A stretch of DNA of 59,008 nt from Nitriliruptoraceae bacterium (GTDB lineage: Bacteria; Actinomycetota; Nitriliruptoria; Nitriliruptorales; Nitriliruptoraceae): positions 1-59,008 of the forward strand of contig PWLR01000007.1 of assembly GCA_003558435.1 (NCBI GenBank). Direction: 5' to 3'. Positions 8,509 to 18,828 of the stretch are shown here, piece by piece (the first letter of the stretch is position 1; every line of letters starts with the position of its first letter). The notes under the pieces were generated by a model that did no database searches, had not been told where the DNA came from, and was given only the letters and a program-made list of their open reading frames with translations. The position numbers and the translations under genes are program-made.

Positions 8509-9480
8509 TCAGCCCTTCCGGGAGGTCGGGTCGAGGGCATCGCGCAATCCATCGCCCAGGAAGTTCACGCACAGGGTGATGGCGACGATGAACCCGCCGG
8601 GGATCAGCACCGCCGAGGGCTTGGAGTCGAGCTGGCCCTTCGACTCCTCGATGAGGTTGCCGAGGGTCGGGGTCGGAGGTTGGACACCGACGCCGAGGAA
8701 CGACAACGTCGACTCGAGGATGATCGCGACGCCGATCAACAAGGTCGCGTTGACCACGATCGGGCCGAAGGTGTTGGGCAGGATGTGTCGGAACATGATC
8801 CGTGGAGCCCGTGCGCCGGCGGCCTTGGCGGCGAGGACGAACTCCTGCTCCTTGTACTGCAGGAACAGGCCTCGGACCACGCGGGCGATCGTCGGCCAGA
8901 GCAGGATCGCCAGCAGGAACGCGATGGAATTGGGGCTCGCAGCGAACCGCACACCCACGACCAGCAACACGACGAGCGCCGGGATGATCAGGAAGAGGTT
9001 GATCGTCTGGTTGACGATGGTGTCGACCGTTCCACCGAAGTACCCGCCGATGGCCCCGATCACGGTGCCGATCAACGTGGTGAGCAGCGCCACGATCAGG
9101 GCGATGCGCAGCGAGAAGCGACCGCCCAGGAACGTCCGGACCATCAGGTCGCGGCCGATCGTGTCGGTGCCGAAGGGGTGCTCGGCGGTCGGGCCGGAGC
9201 GCATGTTGAGCACGTCGCGTTCGGAGAAGCCGTAGGGAGACAACCACGGCCCGACGATGAACGCGGTCGCGAGCAGCGCGAGCACGATCGCGGCGATGAG
9301 GGCCAGTCGGTGTCGACGGAACCGGTCCCAGGTCTGGCGACCGAAGCTTCGCGAGGTGATGTTCATGCCCTCGCGCTCGGCGAGCACCGCCGCGTCGCTG
9401 GGCACGTCCGCCGCGATCGAACCCGGCGGTGCGTCGTCGACGACGTCCTCCGGGCTCATGCCGGACGGGGTTTCACTCAT
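8509..9480 (-). CDS. Peptide ABC transporter permease (OppC/DppC type), operon 1
   Basis: This 323-residue inner-membrane permease has a roughly 60-residue hydrophilic N-terminus, a first helix near LALIAAIVLALLATAFIVG, the PFGTDTIGRDLMVR motif typical of DppC, and five further helices. The EAA-type cytosolic loop is AAKAAGARAPRIMFRHILPN. It forms the transmembrane pore with the adjacent DppB-type protein. Its start overlaps the upstream permease by 8 bp, the same arrangement as in the second peptide operon, which supports common descent. Confidence 0.95.
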   Translation of the reverse strand: MSETPSGMSPEDVVDDAPPGSIAADVPSDAAVLAEREGMNITSRSFGRQTWDRFRRHRLALIAAIVLALLATAFIVGPWLSPYGFSERDVLNMRSGPTAEHPFGTDTIGRDLMVRTFLGGRFSLRIALIVALLTTLIGTVIGAIGGYFGGTVDTIVNQTINLFLIIPALVVLLVVGVRFAASPNSIAFLLAILLWPTIARVVRGLFLQYKEQEFVLAAKAAGARAPRIMFRHILPNTFGPIVVNATLLIGVAIILESTLSFLGVGVQPPTPTLGNLIEESKGQLDSKPSAVLIPGGFIVAITLCVNFLGDGLRDALDPTSRKG

Positions 9481-10438
9481 AACGGATCCTGGGGTCGAGC
9501 ACGCCGTAGAGAAGATCCGCGAGCAGGTTGAAGGCCACGACCAGCAAGGAGACGACCATGATCACCCCCATGGTGAGGTTCAGATCCTGCTGGAAGATGC
9601 CGTCGAGCAGCAGACGCCCGAGTCCCGGCCAGGCGAAGATGGTCTCGGTCACCACCGAGCCGCCCAGCAACAGGCCGAGGTCGATCGCCCAGATGGTGAC
9701 CAGCGGGATCAGGGCGTTGCGCAACCCGTGCTTGAGGATGACCTTGCGCCGCGGCAGGCCCTTCGCCCGCGCCGTGCGGATGTAGTCCGAGTTGATGACC
9801 TCCAACATGGCCGCGCGTTGGAAGCGGCTCTCCGAGGCGGTGATGACCAACCACAGGGTGACGATCGGCAGGACGTGCGAACGGACCATGTCGAGCCAGC
9901 CGTGGGAGGCGACGGTTCGCATCCCGAGCACGTAGAAGGGCCGGACGCCGAACCAGTCGAAGAACCACAGCCCGAAGATCACCTGCAACAGCAAGCCGAA
10001 GACGAACGTGGGTAGGGAGATGCCGAGGAACGAGAACCCCGTGACGAAGTAGTCGAGTTTCGAGTACTGCTTGACCGCCGAGTAGACCCCCAGCGTGATC
10101 GCCGTGATGGCGATGAAGAAGAACGCCGGGATGGCCAGACGAGCGGTGTTGCCGGCCCGGTCCATGACGATGTTGAACGTCGGCTGGCTGCCCTGTGATG
10201 GGGCTGGCCCCATGTCGCCCTGGATCGCGCTGCTCATCCAGTTCACGTACCGGATGGGGATGGGTTGATCCAGGCCGTAGAGCTCGATGATGCGTTCGTA
10301 GGCCTCCTCGCCGACGTCCGCCGTCGCCAGTCGCGAGAGCGGGTCGCCGGAGATGGCCGTGAGGGTGAAGACGATGAACGTGCCGACCAACAGCAGGGGG
10401 ATCGTGGAGAGGATCCGCCTGACCACGTAGGCGAACAT
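9473..10438 (-). CDS. Peptide ABC transporter permease (OppB/DppB type), operon 1
   Basis: This 321-residue permease begins MFAYVVRRILSTIPLLLVGTF, the hallmark N-terminal helix of DppB/OppB. It then has an extracytoplasmic region, five more helices and the EAA loop TARAKGLPRRKVILKHGLRNALIP. It pairs with the DppC-type subunit. AAGGG lies about ten bases upstream of the ATG. A 194-bp gap with a strong hairpin separates it from the binding-protein gene, which probably allows more binding protein than channel to be made. Confidence 0.95.
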   Translation of the reverse strand: MFAYVVRRILSTIPLLLVGTFIVFTLTAISGDPLSRLATADVGEEAYERIIELYGLDQPIPIRYVNWMSSAIQGDMGPAPSQGSQPTFNIVMDRAGNTARLAIPAFFFIAITAITLGVYSAVKQYSKLDYFVTGFSFLGISLPTFVFGLLLQVIFGLWFFDWFGVRPFYVLGMRTVASHGWLDMVRSHVLPIVTLWLVITASESRFQRAAMLEVINSDYIRTARAKGLPRRKVILKHGLRNALIPLVTIWAIDLGLLLGGSVVTETIFAWPGLGRLLLDGIFQQDLNLTMGVIMVVSLLVVAFNLLADLLYGVLDPRIRYE

Positions 10439-10584
10439 GCGTTGGCGACCCTTCTACTCTCGACCGCGGTCGGTGCCGTCGCTGGTGCCCCGAATCCTAC
10501 ACGGGCCCCGATACGTCCTGTGGCGGTGTGCGGCGGTGAGTTCGACCGCGTCGACGATCGCGGACCTACCGATCGGTGGATGAG

Positions 10585-10611
10585 CGAGGGGGCCCGGATC
10601 GGGCCCCCTCG
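10585..10611 (-). terminator. Strong intra-operon hairpin after binding-protein gene
   Basis: A perfect 11-bp GC-rich stem (10585-10595 with 10601-10611) with a 5-nt loop begins about 22 bp after the binding-protein stop. No T-run follows. It may act as a partial terminator or as a 3' stabilising structure for the binding-protein message. The second peptide operon has a hairpin at the equivalent place. Confidence 0.6.
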
Positions 10612-10632
10612 CGTCGTGTCACCTCACCCGCC

Positions 10633-12519
10633 TCACGGAGCCGGCAGGAAGTCCACGACGTTCACGAGCGGACCGGCCGAGTCGGCGTCCGGCGCGACCG
10701 CGCCTCGCGCCAACGTCTGATTGCTGTAGGCGTAGAACGACGGCTTCTGCGTGATCGGCAGGACGACCAACCCTTCAGGGTCCTCGTCGAGCGTGGTCAC
10801 GTAGGAGCTGAGCGTGTTGTAGCAATCGGCACGCTCCGCGTCGTCGAACGTGGAGTCGCACTCTGCGGCCAGGGCGTCGAACTCCTCGTTCTGGTAGCCG
10901 TAGGCGTTGTTCCCGGAGTCGCTCAGGAAGGCCACGTGACCGGCGCCCGGCCAAGGACCGCCGACCCAGGCGAACTGGGTGAGATCCCAGATCCCGCAGT
11001 CACCGGCTTCGCCGCCGGAGAGCGCGCATTCCGTGGCCTCCGGCGCGAATGGCCGCTCACCGAAGTACGCGGCACCCGGCACGTTGTCGATCTGGATGTC
11101 GACCCCGGCCTCGCGGTAGCTCTCCTGCATGATCTGGATCTGCAGCTCGCGCAGCTGGTTGCCGCCGGTGGTGCCGACCCGCAAGCTCAGCGGGCCGCGC
11201 TCCGGGTGCTCCCAGGTGCCCTCGGCGTTCAGCTCGTAGCCAGCGCTCTCGAACCGCTCGGCCGCAGCTTCGGCGTCACCCTGGCCGTAGCCGGCCTCGG
11301 TCTGGTGATCGACGTAGTCGGGCTGGTTGGACATCCAGTAGACGTTGCCGAGCCCGGCCTCCGGTAGCAGGTCGTCGAACAGCGGCGTGTACAGCGCGGT
11401 CATGACCTCGGGCTTGTTCATGGCGTACGCCATGCCCTCACGCACGGCCACGTCGGCGAGGTGCTCGTTGTTGAGGTTGAAGCCCCAGTGCTCCCAGACC
11501 GGACCGGCTTCGGATGCGACCGTGAAGTTGTCGTCCTCGGCGATCCGCTCACCGAAGGCAACCTGCGGCTGGGTCATGATGACGTCGGCCTCGGCCGCGA
11601 GCAGCGAGTTGATCTGGGCGTCGGTGTCGGCGACCCAGGCGACGTCGACCCCGGAGACGCACGCGACGCCCCGGTTGACGACATCCGGGTTCTCCGGGTT
11701 GGCACCGTGATAGTCCTCGTTGCGGTCCATGGTGAGGTTCACACCACGGTCCCAGTTGGTGAAGACCATCGGACCCGACGAGGGGATCGGCTCACCGTCG
11801 ACCATCCACTCGGTCAGCGCCTCGTTCGCGGTGGCCGCGTCGGTGAGCACGTGGGCCGGGTAGACCGGGTTGAACAACCCTTCCACGCCCGAGAAGAACT
11901 CCTCGGTGGTGAAGGCGTAGGTCTGGCCGTCGACCTCCCAGCTGTCGGGATCGATGAGCGTGTACCCGTCGGCGTCACGAGAACCGTAGAGGAACTCGCC
12001 ACCCTCCCCGGTGTCGTAGTCGTAGCCCTCCATGAGGATGTCGAAGGTGCCCTTGACATCCTCCGCGGTCAGCGGGGTGCCATCCGACCACATGAGGTCG
12101 TCACGGAGCGTGAACTCGTAGCGCCAGACGTCACCATCTTCGGCGAAGTCGTCCGACTCGATGAGCTGAGGGATGAAGGTGGTCTCGGCGGAGACGCCGT
12201 AGGGCGACTCGAGGAGCGCCCGACGTACCCACGAGGTGATCGTCAGGTTGTTGGCGGGGTCCTGGTGGTGCAGGTCCGGCGGCTCCTGCTCGTGTGTCCA
12301 TCGCAGCCGGGCGTCGCCACCCTCCTCGCAGTACGCGTCACCGTCGGGAGCCGCAGCCTCGTCGTCCTCGGCCCCGTCGTCACCGTTGGCGTCGTCGACG
12401 GCCTCATCGCCCGTGTCGTCGGTCGCGGTGTCGTCCCCATCACCGCAGGCGGTTGCCACCATCGCAAGCACGCTCACTGCGGCCACGAGCCGCCACCCAT
12501 ATCGCTTGTCCCTCGCCAC
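10633..12519 (-). CDS. Peptide ABC transporter substrate-binding lipoprotein, operon 1
   Basis: This 628-residue SBP_bac_5 protein has a signal sequence with the lipobox V-A-T-A-C, followed by an unusually acidic linker of about 40 residues rich in D, E and A. The mature domain begins LRWTHEQEPPDL and contains GTTGGNQLRELQ, shared with the operon-2 binding protein (GTTGGNERRELA). The ligand is probably an oligopeptide or another amide, judged from the family only. The GTG start at 12519 is set by AAAAGGAG five bases upstream. It is the first gene of the leftward operon. The acidic linker would suit a salt-adapted cell surface (inference). Confidence 0.93.
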   Translation of the reverse strand: MARDKRYGWRLVAAVSVLAMVATACGDGDDTATDDTGDEAVDDANGDDGAEDDEAAAPDGDAYCEEGGDARLRWTHEQEPPDLHHQDPANNLTITSWVRRALLESPYGVSAETTFIPQLIESDDFAEDGDVWRYEFTLRDDLMWSDGTPLTAEDVKGTFDILMEGYDYDTGEGGEFLYGSRDADGYTLIDPDSWEVDGQTYAFTTEEFFSGVEGLFNPVYPAHVLTDAATANEALTEWMVDGEPIPSSGPMVFTNWDRGVNLTMDRNEDYHGANPENPDVVNRGVACVSGVDVAWVADTDAQINSLLAAEADVIMTQPQVAFGERIAEDDNFTVASEAGPVWEHWGFNLNNEHLADVAVREGMAYAMNKPEVMTALYTPLFDDLLPEAGLGNVYWMSNQPDYVDHQTEAGYGQGDAEAAAERFESAGYELNAEGTWEHPERGPLSLRVGTTGGNQLRELQIQIMQESYREAGVDIQIDNVPGAAYFGERPFAPEATECALSGGEAGDCGIWDLTQFAWVGGPWPGAGHVAFLSDSGNNAYGYQNEEFDALAAECDSTFDDAERADCYNTLSSYVTTLDEDPEGLVVLPITQKPSFYAYSNQTLARGAVAPDADSAGPLVNVVDFLPAP

Positions 12520-12889
12520 CGTGGCTCCTTTTGTCGTCCGGTGGTCGAAGGGGCCTGAGGTTGGTCGGGTGCTGACACGCGACCGGAGACCCCTCCTGAC
12601 CCGCGCGACGCTACTACCGGACTCGGAGTGTGTGGTCTACCTCATTGCCTTCGCGCACCGAGCGCACCCGACCAGGCGACCACGGCCGTTCGCCGTTCGC
12701 GCTCCCCCGCCGTTCGGACAGGAAGACCGGGCCCATTCGGCCCCTGTCCCCACCCATCTCAACCTGGCTCCCGGGCGTCCCCTCGGCGACATCCCTCGAA
12801 CGCTCGGCCACCAACCCCGACCTACCAGGTCAGTGCCGGTGGGCACCCCTCAACGCCGGTGGGCACCCCTCAACGCCGGTGGGTACCTC
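12520..12889. other. Intergenic region between tpiA and peptide operon 1
   Basis: No convincing gene is seen in this 370-bp stretch. The part nearest 12519 should hold the promoter of peptide operon 1. The part nearest tpiA holds the 20-bp tandem repeats described separately. Open frames crossing it have arginine/proline-rich compositions typical of shadow frames. Confidence 0.5.
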
Positions 12890-12914
12890 TCAGCGCCGGT
12901 GGGCGACGATCAGC
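12835..12914. repeat. 20-bp tandem repeat overlapping the tpiA 3' end
   Basis: Four head-to-tail units with exact 20-bp period begin at 12835, 12855, 12875 and 12895. The minus-strand unit is CACCGGCGTTGAGGGGTGCC. The copy nearest tpiA contains its last codons and stop (CAC CGG CGC TGA), and the later units repeat that end outside the gene. The two distal copies are identical over the unit except at the edge, and identity falls toward the gene, so the outer copies look like recent slippage duplications. Confidence 0.9.
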
Positions 12915-13663
12915 GCGAAGTCCTCGGAAGACAGACTGGCCCCGCCCACGAGCGCGCCGTCCACGTCCGGTTGGCCCATCAGTTCGCGGATATTGCCCGG
13001 CTTGACGCTGCCCCCGTACTGGATGCGGGTACCGGCGGCGATGGCTTGACCGAAGAGTTCGCCGAGTTCGCCGCGCACCGCCGAGCAGAGTTCCTGGGCA
13101 TCGTCCGAGGTCGCGGTGCGCCCGGTACCGATGGCCCAGACGGGCTCGTAGGCGACGACCAGGTCGGCCGCATCCTTCAAGGTCACACCAGCCAGGCTGC
13201 CGCGCAACTGCTCGACGACCACCTCCACCGCGCGGCCCGCCTCACGCTCCTCGAGGGTCTCGCCCACGCACAGGATGGGACGCATCCCGTGGCGTTGGAT
13301 CGCCTTGAGCTTCGCGTTGACCACGTCGTCGGTCTCGCCGAACAACGCCCGACGCTCCGAGTGGCCGGCGATGACGTACTTGACGTCCAGGCGGGCCAGC
13401 ATCGGCGCCGAGGTCTCACCGGTGAAGGCCCCCTCGTCCTCGGCGTGACAGGTCTGCGCGCCAAGGGCGATCGGCAGCTTGTCCGACTGGAGCAAGGTCT
13501 GCACCGAGCGCAACGACACGAACGGTGGACAGACCACGACCTCCTGACCCTCGTAGTCATCGGCCTGGAGGTGGTAGGCCAACTTCTGGACCAGCTGGAT
13601 GGCCTCGAGGTGGTCGCGGTGCATCTTCCAGTTGCCCGCGATGATCGGGGTGCGGTCGCTCAC
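12890..13663 (-). CDS. tpiA: Triosephosphate isomerase
   Basis: This 257-residue glycolytic enzyme interconverts dihydroxyacetone phosphate and glyceraldehyde 3-phosphate. It has the substrate-binding GNWKM, catalytic His in AGHSERR, catalytic Glu in AYEPVWAIGTG, the phosphate-binding GGSVKPGN and the closing LVGGASL. The GTG at 13663 is chosen because AGGAG lies six bases upstream and homology starts at SDRTPIIAGNWKM. The open frame is longer by 39 codons with no homology. In most actinobacteria it directly follows pgk. Here a complete peptide-transport operon and a PH-like gene intervene. Its 3' end has been tandemly duplicated. Confidence 0.97.
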   Translation of the reverse strand: MSDRTPIIAGNWKMHRDHLEAIQLVQKLAYHLQADDYEGQEVVVCPPFVSLRSVQTLLQSDKLPIALGAQTCHAEDEGAFTGETSAPMLARLDVKYVIAGHSERRALFGETDDVVNAKLKAIQRHGMRPILCVGETLEEREAGRAVEVVVEQLRGSLAGVTLKDAADLVVAYEPVWAIGTGRTATSDDAQELCSAVRGELGELFGQAIAAGTRIQYGGSVKPGNIRELMGQPDVDGALVGGASLSSEDFALIVAHRR

Positions 13664-13807
13664 GACATGCTCCTGACGCTGGATGGAGAGGCGTAAGGGG
13701 TCGCGGACGCCTCGAATGGACTCATCACTCAGCGTAGTAGCCGGTGGGCCGCCACCTCGGGCCGGCGTTGGTCGTCGCATACGGCCGGGGAGCTGGGAGC
13801 TGGCACG

Positions 13808-13823
13808 CCCTGCCCGGGCAGGG
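13808..13823. terminator. 16-bp perfect palindrome after PH-like gene
   Basis: CCCTGCCCGGGCAGGG is a perfect palindrome that starts 2 bp past the stop of the minus-strand PH-like gene. As RNA it could form a 6-bp stem with a 4-nt loop. It may be a weak terminator or a protein-binding dyad ahead of tpiA. No T-run follows. Confidence 0.35.
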
Positions 13824-13825
13824 GG

Positions 13826-14374
13826 TCAATGGGCGCGCGGGCGGTACAGATCGGTGGGCAACGCGCCCTGGTGAGGTTTCGCCGCACGGACCTCGACCGG
13901 GTCCCCGCAGGCGCGTACCAGGGCTTCGATGCGTTCGTACTCGTCTCGGCTCTCGACCTGGTCGGTGAGCATCCACCTGCGGCGGCCGCGGCCTCGGGCC
14001 AGCAGCCCGCCGGAGACGAGGAACTCACGCTCATCGCCCGAGAGGTTGCGCAGGGTGGCCGACCCACTGGGTCGGGTTCGTTCGATGGCGGCGAGTCGGG
14101 CCCACGGCAGGCGCTGACGTCGACCGAGACACACCCGCGTGATGCCGGTCTCGTCGAACACGGCGTGACGGGGGATCTGGGTGAACACCGCGAGAGTGAT
14201 GGCGAACGTCAGCCCCGCGAACAGCAGCACGGGCGTGGTCGGTCCCCCGACCGCCATCGCTCGCCAACTCAACAGACCGAGGATCAGAGGCGTGCCGATC
14301 GCGGCCAACAGACCCCGTACCGAGGCATAGACGACGACCGGCTGTACTTGCGGGGGGGACCGATCCATCGCCAC
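13826..14374 (-). CDS. PH-domain-like membrane protein (paralogue 2)
   Basis: This 182-residue protein has two hydrophobic segments (about 21-41 and 46-66), then a PH-like cytosolic domain beginning AVFDETGITRVCLGRRQRLPW. It shares the block SGGLLARGRGRRRWMLTDQVES and the C-terminal pattern with paralogue 1 at 4356-4922, at clearly reduced identity elsewhere. The function is unknown. The start is GTG at 14374; an ATG two codons later is possible. No Shine-Dalgarno is obvious. It precedes tpiA on the same strand, with 162 bp between them. Confidence 0.72.
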   Translation of the reverse strand: MAMDRSPPQVQPVVVYASVRGLLAAIGTPLILGLLSWRAMAVGGPTTPVLLFAGLTFAITLAVFTQIPRHAVFDETGITRVCLGRRQRLPWARLAAIERTRPSGSATLRNLSGDEREFLVSGGLLARGRGRRRWMLTDQVESRDEYERIEALVRACGDPVEVRAAKPHQGALPTDLYRPRAH

Positions 14375-15028
14375 AGGATAGAGCCCCGGTCGAGCGGCAC
14401 CGACACCTCGAACGCTCGGCCCGCAACCGAGCTCGAACGGCCACGACCCCGACGCCTCGACTCCCGGCTGGGCGGCGGCATCTCACCGGTACCGCGCGTA
14501 TCGCGCGCGAGACGCACGAGGTGCGACAGGTGCGCAGGGACTCTGGGTCGCCATCGCGAACCTCGGAGCACGAGCGGTGCTGCCGGCCTGCTGCCTCGGG
14601 TGTCGTACCGTTCGGATGCGAACCAGTTCAGCCCTCACCGCGATGATCGACGAACCCTCGAAGACGAGGCGAGGGGCACTGAGCAACGGTTCCTCGGGGT
14701 TTTCGGGCACCGGCTCCCCACCGCACGCATCCGCAAGCGGACCGTGGTGGCGCGACCACATGAGCTTCGCCGCACCCCGGCATCGCGGATGGCTGCGATC
14801 CGTCCCGCTCGGGGTTGCGGCTGCTCACGGCTCGCAGCCCTCCGGGAGGGCTAGTCAGAATCGAACGACAGTCGTAGTAGGTTGCGTTCGGAGCGAGCAG
14901 GGCGAGTAGGGAGGCCCAGCACGGTCGTGATCATCTCGTGCCGAGCTCTCAGCGCGGGTCCATCCAGGAGAGAAGTCCCGGAGGGTCGTCGGCATCGGCG
15001 CCATCTCCGGCAACCAGGGAGGCAAGGC
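14375..15028. other. 654-bp intergenic region upstream of peptide operon 2
   Basis: No gene could be supported here. Frames of 60-110 codons exist on both strands but lack homology, start signals and typical composition. The right end (about 14850-15028) should hold the promoter and leader of peptide operon 2. The binding-protein Shine-Dalgarno GGGAGG is at 15017-15022. Confidence 0.5.
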
Positions 15029-16771
<1,743 letters not shown>

Positions 16772-16816
16772 GGCCGTTCGATCGCAGGGTCGAGCAGCAG
16801 TTCCACGCTGCTCGTC

Positions 16817-16842
16817 GGTGCCCGCCCATCGGGGCGGGCACC
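16817..16842 (+). terminator. Intra-operon hairpin after operon-2 binding-protein gene
   Basis: A perfect 11-bp stem (16817-16827 with 16832-16842) closes a 4-nt loop between the binding-protein stop and the first permease. There is no T-run. It matches the position of the hairpin in peptide operon 1 and probably sets a binding-protein to channel ratio by partial termination or message protection. Confidence 0.6.
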
Positions 16843-16880
16843 AGCCCTGACCGAGCTTGGTGACCGGGAGATCCCACCAC

Positions 16881-17855
16881 GTGCTGACCTACGCGCTCCG
16901 TCGCTTGCTCATCTCCATCCCGGTCATCATCGCTGCGACGCTGTTGATCTTCGTCGCCATCTCGATGTCCGGCGATCCGCTCGCCGATCTGCGTCAGCAG
17001 CCCAACATCACCCAGGGACAGATCGACCGGGTCCGGGCCGACCGCGGCCTCGATCAACCGGCCTACGTGCAGTACATCCGGTGGGTGGAACAGATCCCGC
17101 AGGGGGGCTTCGGCGAGTACATGATCTCCCCCCGGGAGATCTGGCCCGACCTTCGGCGCGTGGCGACCCACACGTTGCAACTGGTCATCGGCGCCGAGGT
17201 GATCGCGTTCGGCATCGCCGTCGCGCTCGGCGTGGCGTCGGCGAAGCGCCAGTACAGCGTGTTCGACTACACCACGACCACGATCAGCTTCGTCGGCTAC
17301 TCGATGCCGGCGTTCTGGTTCGCACTGATCCTGCAGGTCTCGGTCGTGACGATCTGGCAGGTGACCGGCATCCGCCTGTTCCCCTTGGCGAACCTCTCCT
17401 CGCCGAACCCGGGGACCGGTTTCGCCTTCTTCGTTGACCGGGTCCACCACCTCATCCTGCCGATGGCATCGCTCGCGATCTTCTCGATCGCGAGCTACAG
17501 CCGTTACATGCGTGCCTCGATGCTCGAGGTGATCAACTCGGACTACGTCCGGACCGCGCGCGCGAAGGGCGTGCCGGAACGCAAGATCACGACCCGGCAC
17601 GCGATGCGCAACGCCATGATCCCGACCGTGACGGTCGCCGCGCTGTCCTTCGGGGCCCTGTTGTCCGGGGCCATCGTGATCGAGACCGTGTTCGGACTCG
17701 ACGGCATGGGCCGCTACTTCATCCTCCAGCTCAACCGCCGCGACCCCTATCCGATCATGGCCTTCCTGGTGATCACCGCGGTGGTGACCGTCGTGTTCAA
17801 CCTCATCGCCGACCTGGTGTACGGCTACCTCGACCCAAGGATCCGGTTTGACTGA
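16881..17855 (+). CDS. Peptide ABC transporter permease (OppB/DppB type), operon 2
   Basis: This permease of about 324 residues begins LTYALRRLLISIPVIIAATLL, the usual DppB N-terminal helix, followed by a periplasmic region, five more helices and the EAA loop TARAKGVPERKITTRHAMRN. The GTG at 16881 is preferred because GGGAG lies ten bases upstream and homology starts there. A GTG at 16857, eight codons earlier, cannot be excluded. It overlaps the next permease gene by 8 bp, the same arrangement as in operon 1. Confidence 0.94.
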   Translation: MLTYALRRLLISIPVIIAATLLIFVAISMSGDPLADLRQQPNITQGQIDRVRADRGLDQPAYVQYIRWVEQIPQGGFGEYMISPREIWPDLRRVATHTLQLVIGAEVIAFGIAVALGVASAKRQYSVFDYTTTTISFVGYSMPAFWFALILQVSVVTIWQVTGIRLFPLANLSSPNPGTGFAFFVDRVHHLILPMASLAIFSIASYSRYMRASMLEVINSDYVRTARAKGVPERKITTRHAMRNAMIPTVTVAALSFGALLSGAIVIETVFGLDGMGRYFILQLNRRDPYPIMAFLVITAVVTVVFNLIADLVYGYLDPRIRFD

Positions 17856-18828
17856 CGAGATCCGCCCCCGCCCCCACCAACACGGCTTCCCGACCCCGGA
17901 GGACCTGCCGGGCGACACCAGCCGCGAGGACCTCACCGGCGCGGACGTCTACAGCGATGGCACCGAGGTCGAGGCCCGGAGCCAGTGGCTGCTGTTCCGT
18001 CGCAAGTTCCTGCGCCACAAGCTCGCCATGGGCAGCATCGTCTTCCTGTTCATCGTCACGGTCCTGGCCTTCTTCGTCGAACAGATCACGCCCCACGCGT
18101 TCGACGAACCCAACATCCTCATGCGCCAGACCGCGCCCACGTTCGAGGACTGGCACCTGTTCGGAACCGACCAGATCGGTCGGGACTACCTCACCCGGGT
18201 CCTGCTGGGCGCCCAGATCTCGTTGCGCCTGGCCGCCATCGTCGCCGTGCTCTCGACCGCCATCGGCGTGACCGTCGGTGCGCTCGCCGGGTTCTACCGG
18301 GGCTGGATCGACTCGCTGCTGATGCGCATCACCGACCTGGTGCTGGTCATCCCGCTGCTCGCGGTCCTGCTCGTGGCCTCGGCGCTGTTCGGCGGCGGTG
18401 ACCCCGTGCGGATCGCGATCCTCCTGGCGCTGTTCTTGTGGACCTCACTCGCCCGGATCGTGCGCGGGGTGTTCCTGTCGCTACGCGAGAAGGAGTACGT
18501 CCAGGCCGCCCGTGCCTGCGGTGCCAGCGACCTGCGGATCATCGTGCGCCACATGCTGCCCAACACGATCGGCCCGATCGTGGTCAACCTCACCCTGGTC
18601 CTGGCCGCCGCGATCCTGATCGAGGCGACCCTGTCGTTCCTCGGTCTCGGGGTGAACCCGCCGCTTCCCGCGCTCGGGCGCCTCATGGACGACGGACGCA
18701 GCTCGATGTTGACGTCGTGGTGGCTGATCATCCTCCCCGGAATCGTGCTGGTCTCCATCGCCCTGGCGATCAACTTCATCGGGGATGGGCTTCGCGACGC
18801 GCTCGACCCGACCCAGCAGGAGTCTTGA
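17848..18828 (+). CDS. Peptide ABC transporter permease (OppC/DppC type), operon 2
   Basis: This 326-residue permease has a hydrophilic N-terminus of about 60 residues, a first helix near MGSIVFLFIVTVLAFFV, the DppC-type LFGTDQIGRDYLTR motif and the EAA loop AARACGASDLRIIVRHMLPN. The apparent start is TTG at 17848 inside the end of the upstream permease, with AAGG eight bases before it. Its last base overlaps the ATG of the following ATPase (TGATG). Confidence 0.94.
   Translation: MTDEIRPRPHQHGFPTPEDLPGDTSREDLTGADVYSDGTEVEARSQWLLFRRKFLRHKLAMGSIVFLFIVTVLAFFVEQITPHAFDEPNILMRQTAPTFEDWHLFGTDQIGRDYLTRVLLGAQISLRLAAIVAVLSTAIGVTVGALAGFYRGWIDSLLMRITDLVLVIPLLAVLLVASALFGGGDPVRIAILLALFLWTSLARIVRGVFLSLREKEYVQAARACGASDLRIIVRHMLPNTIGPIVVNLTLVLAAAILIEATLSFLGLGVNPPLPALGRLMDDGRSSMLTSWWLIILPGIVLVSIALAINFIGDGLRDALDPTQQES

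Noticed and set aside
8504..9247. Apparent N-terminal extension of the operon-1 OppD-type ATPase, suggesting a fusion
   Set aside because: It is an out-of-frame reading of the permease gene. Homology begins at the GTG at 8503, next to the permease stop.
12835..12914. CRISPR array
   Set aside because: The 20-bp units are head-to-tail without spacers, and no cas genes are present.
12600..14890. Shared GTAGTAG motif before both peptide operons (minus strand near 12613, plus strand near 14876) as a common -10 element
   Set aside because: TAGCGT and TAGGTT fit TAnnnT, but no convincing -35 hexamer occurs at 16-19 bp in either, so a promoter call is not supported.
14375..15028. Several frames of 60-110 codons as possible small genes upstream of peptide operon 2
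   Set aside because: They have no ribosome binding site, no recognisable domain, and arginine/serine/proline-biased composition typical of shadow frames in GC-rich DNA.
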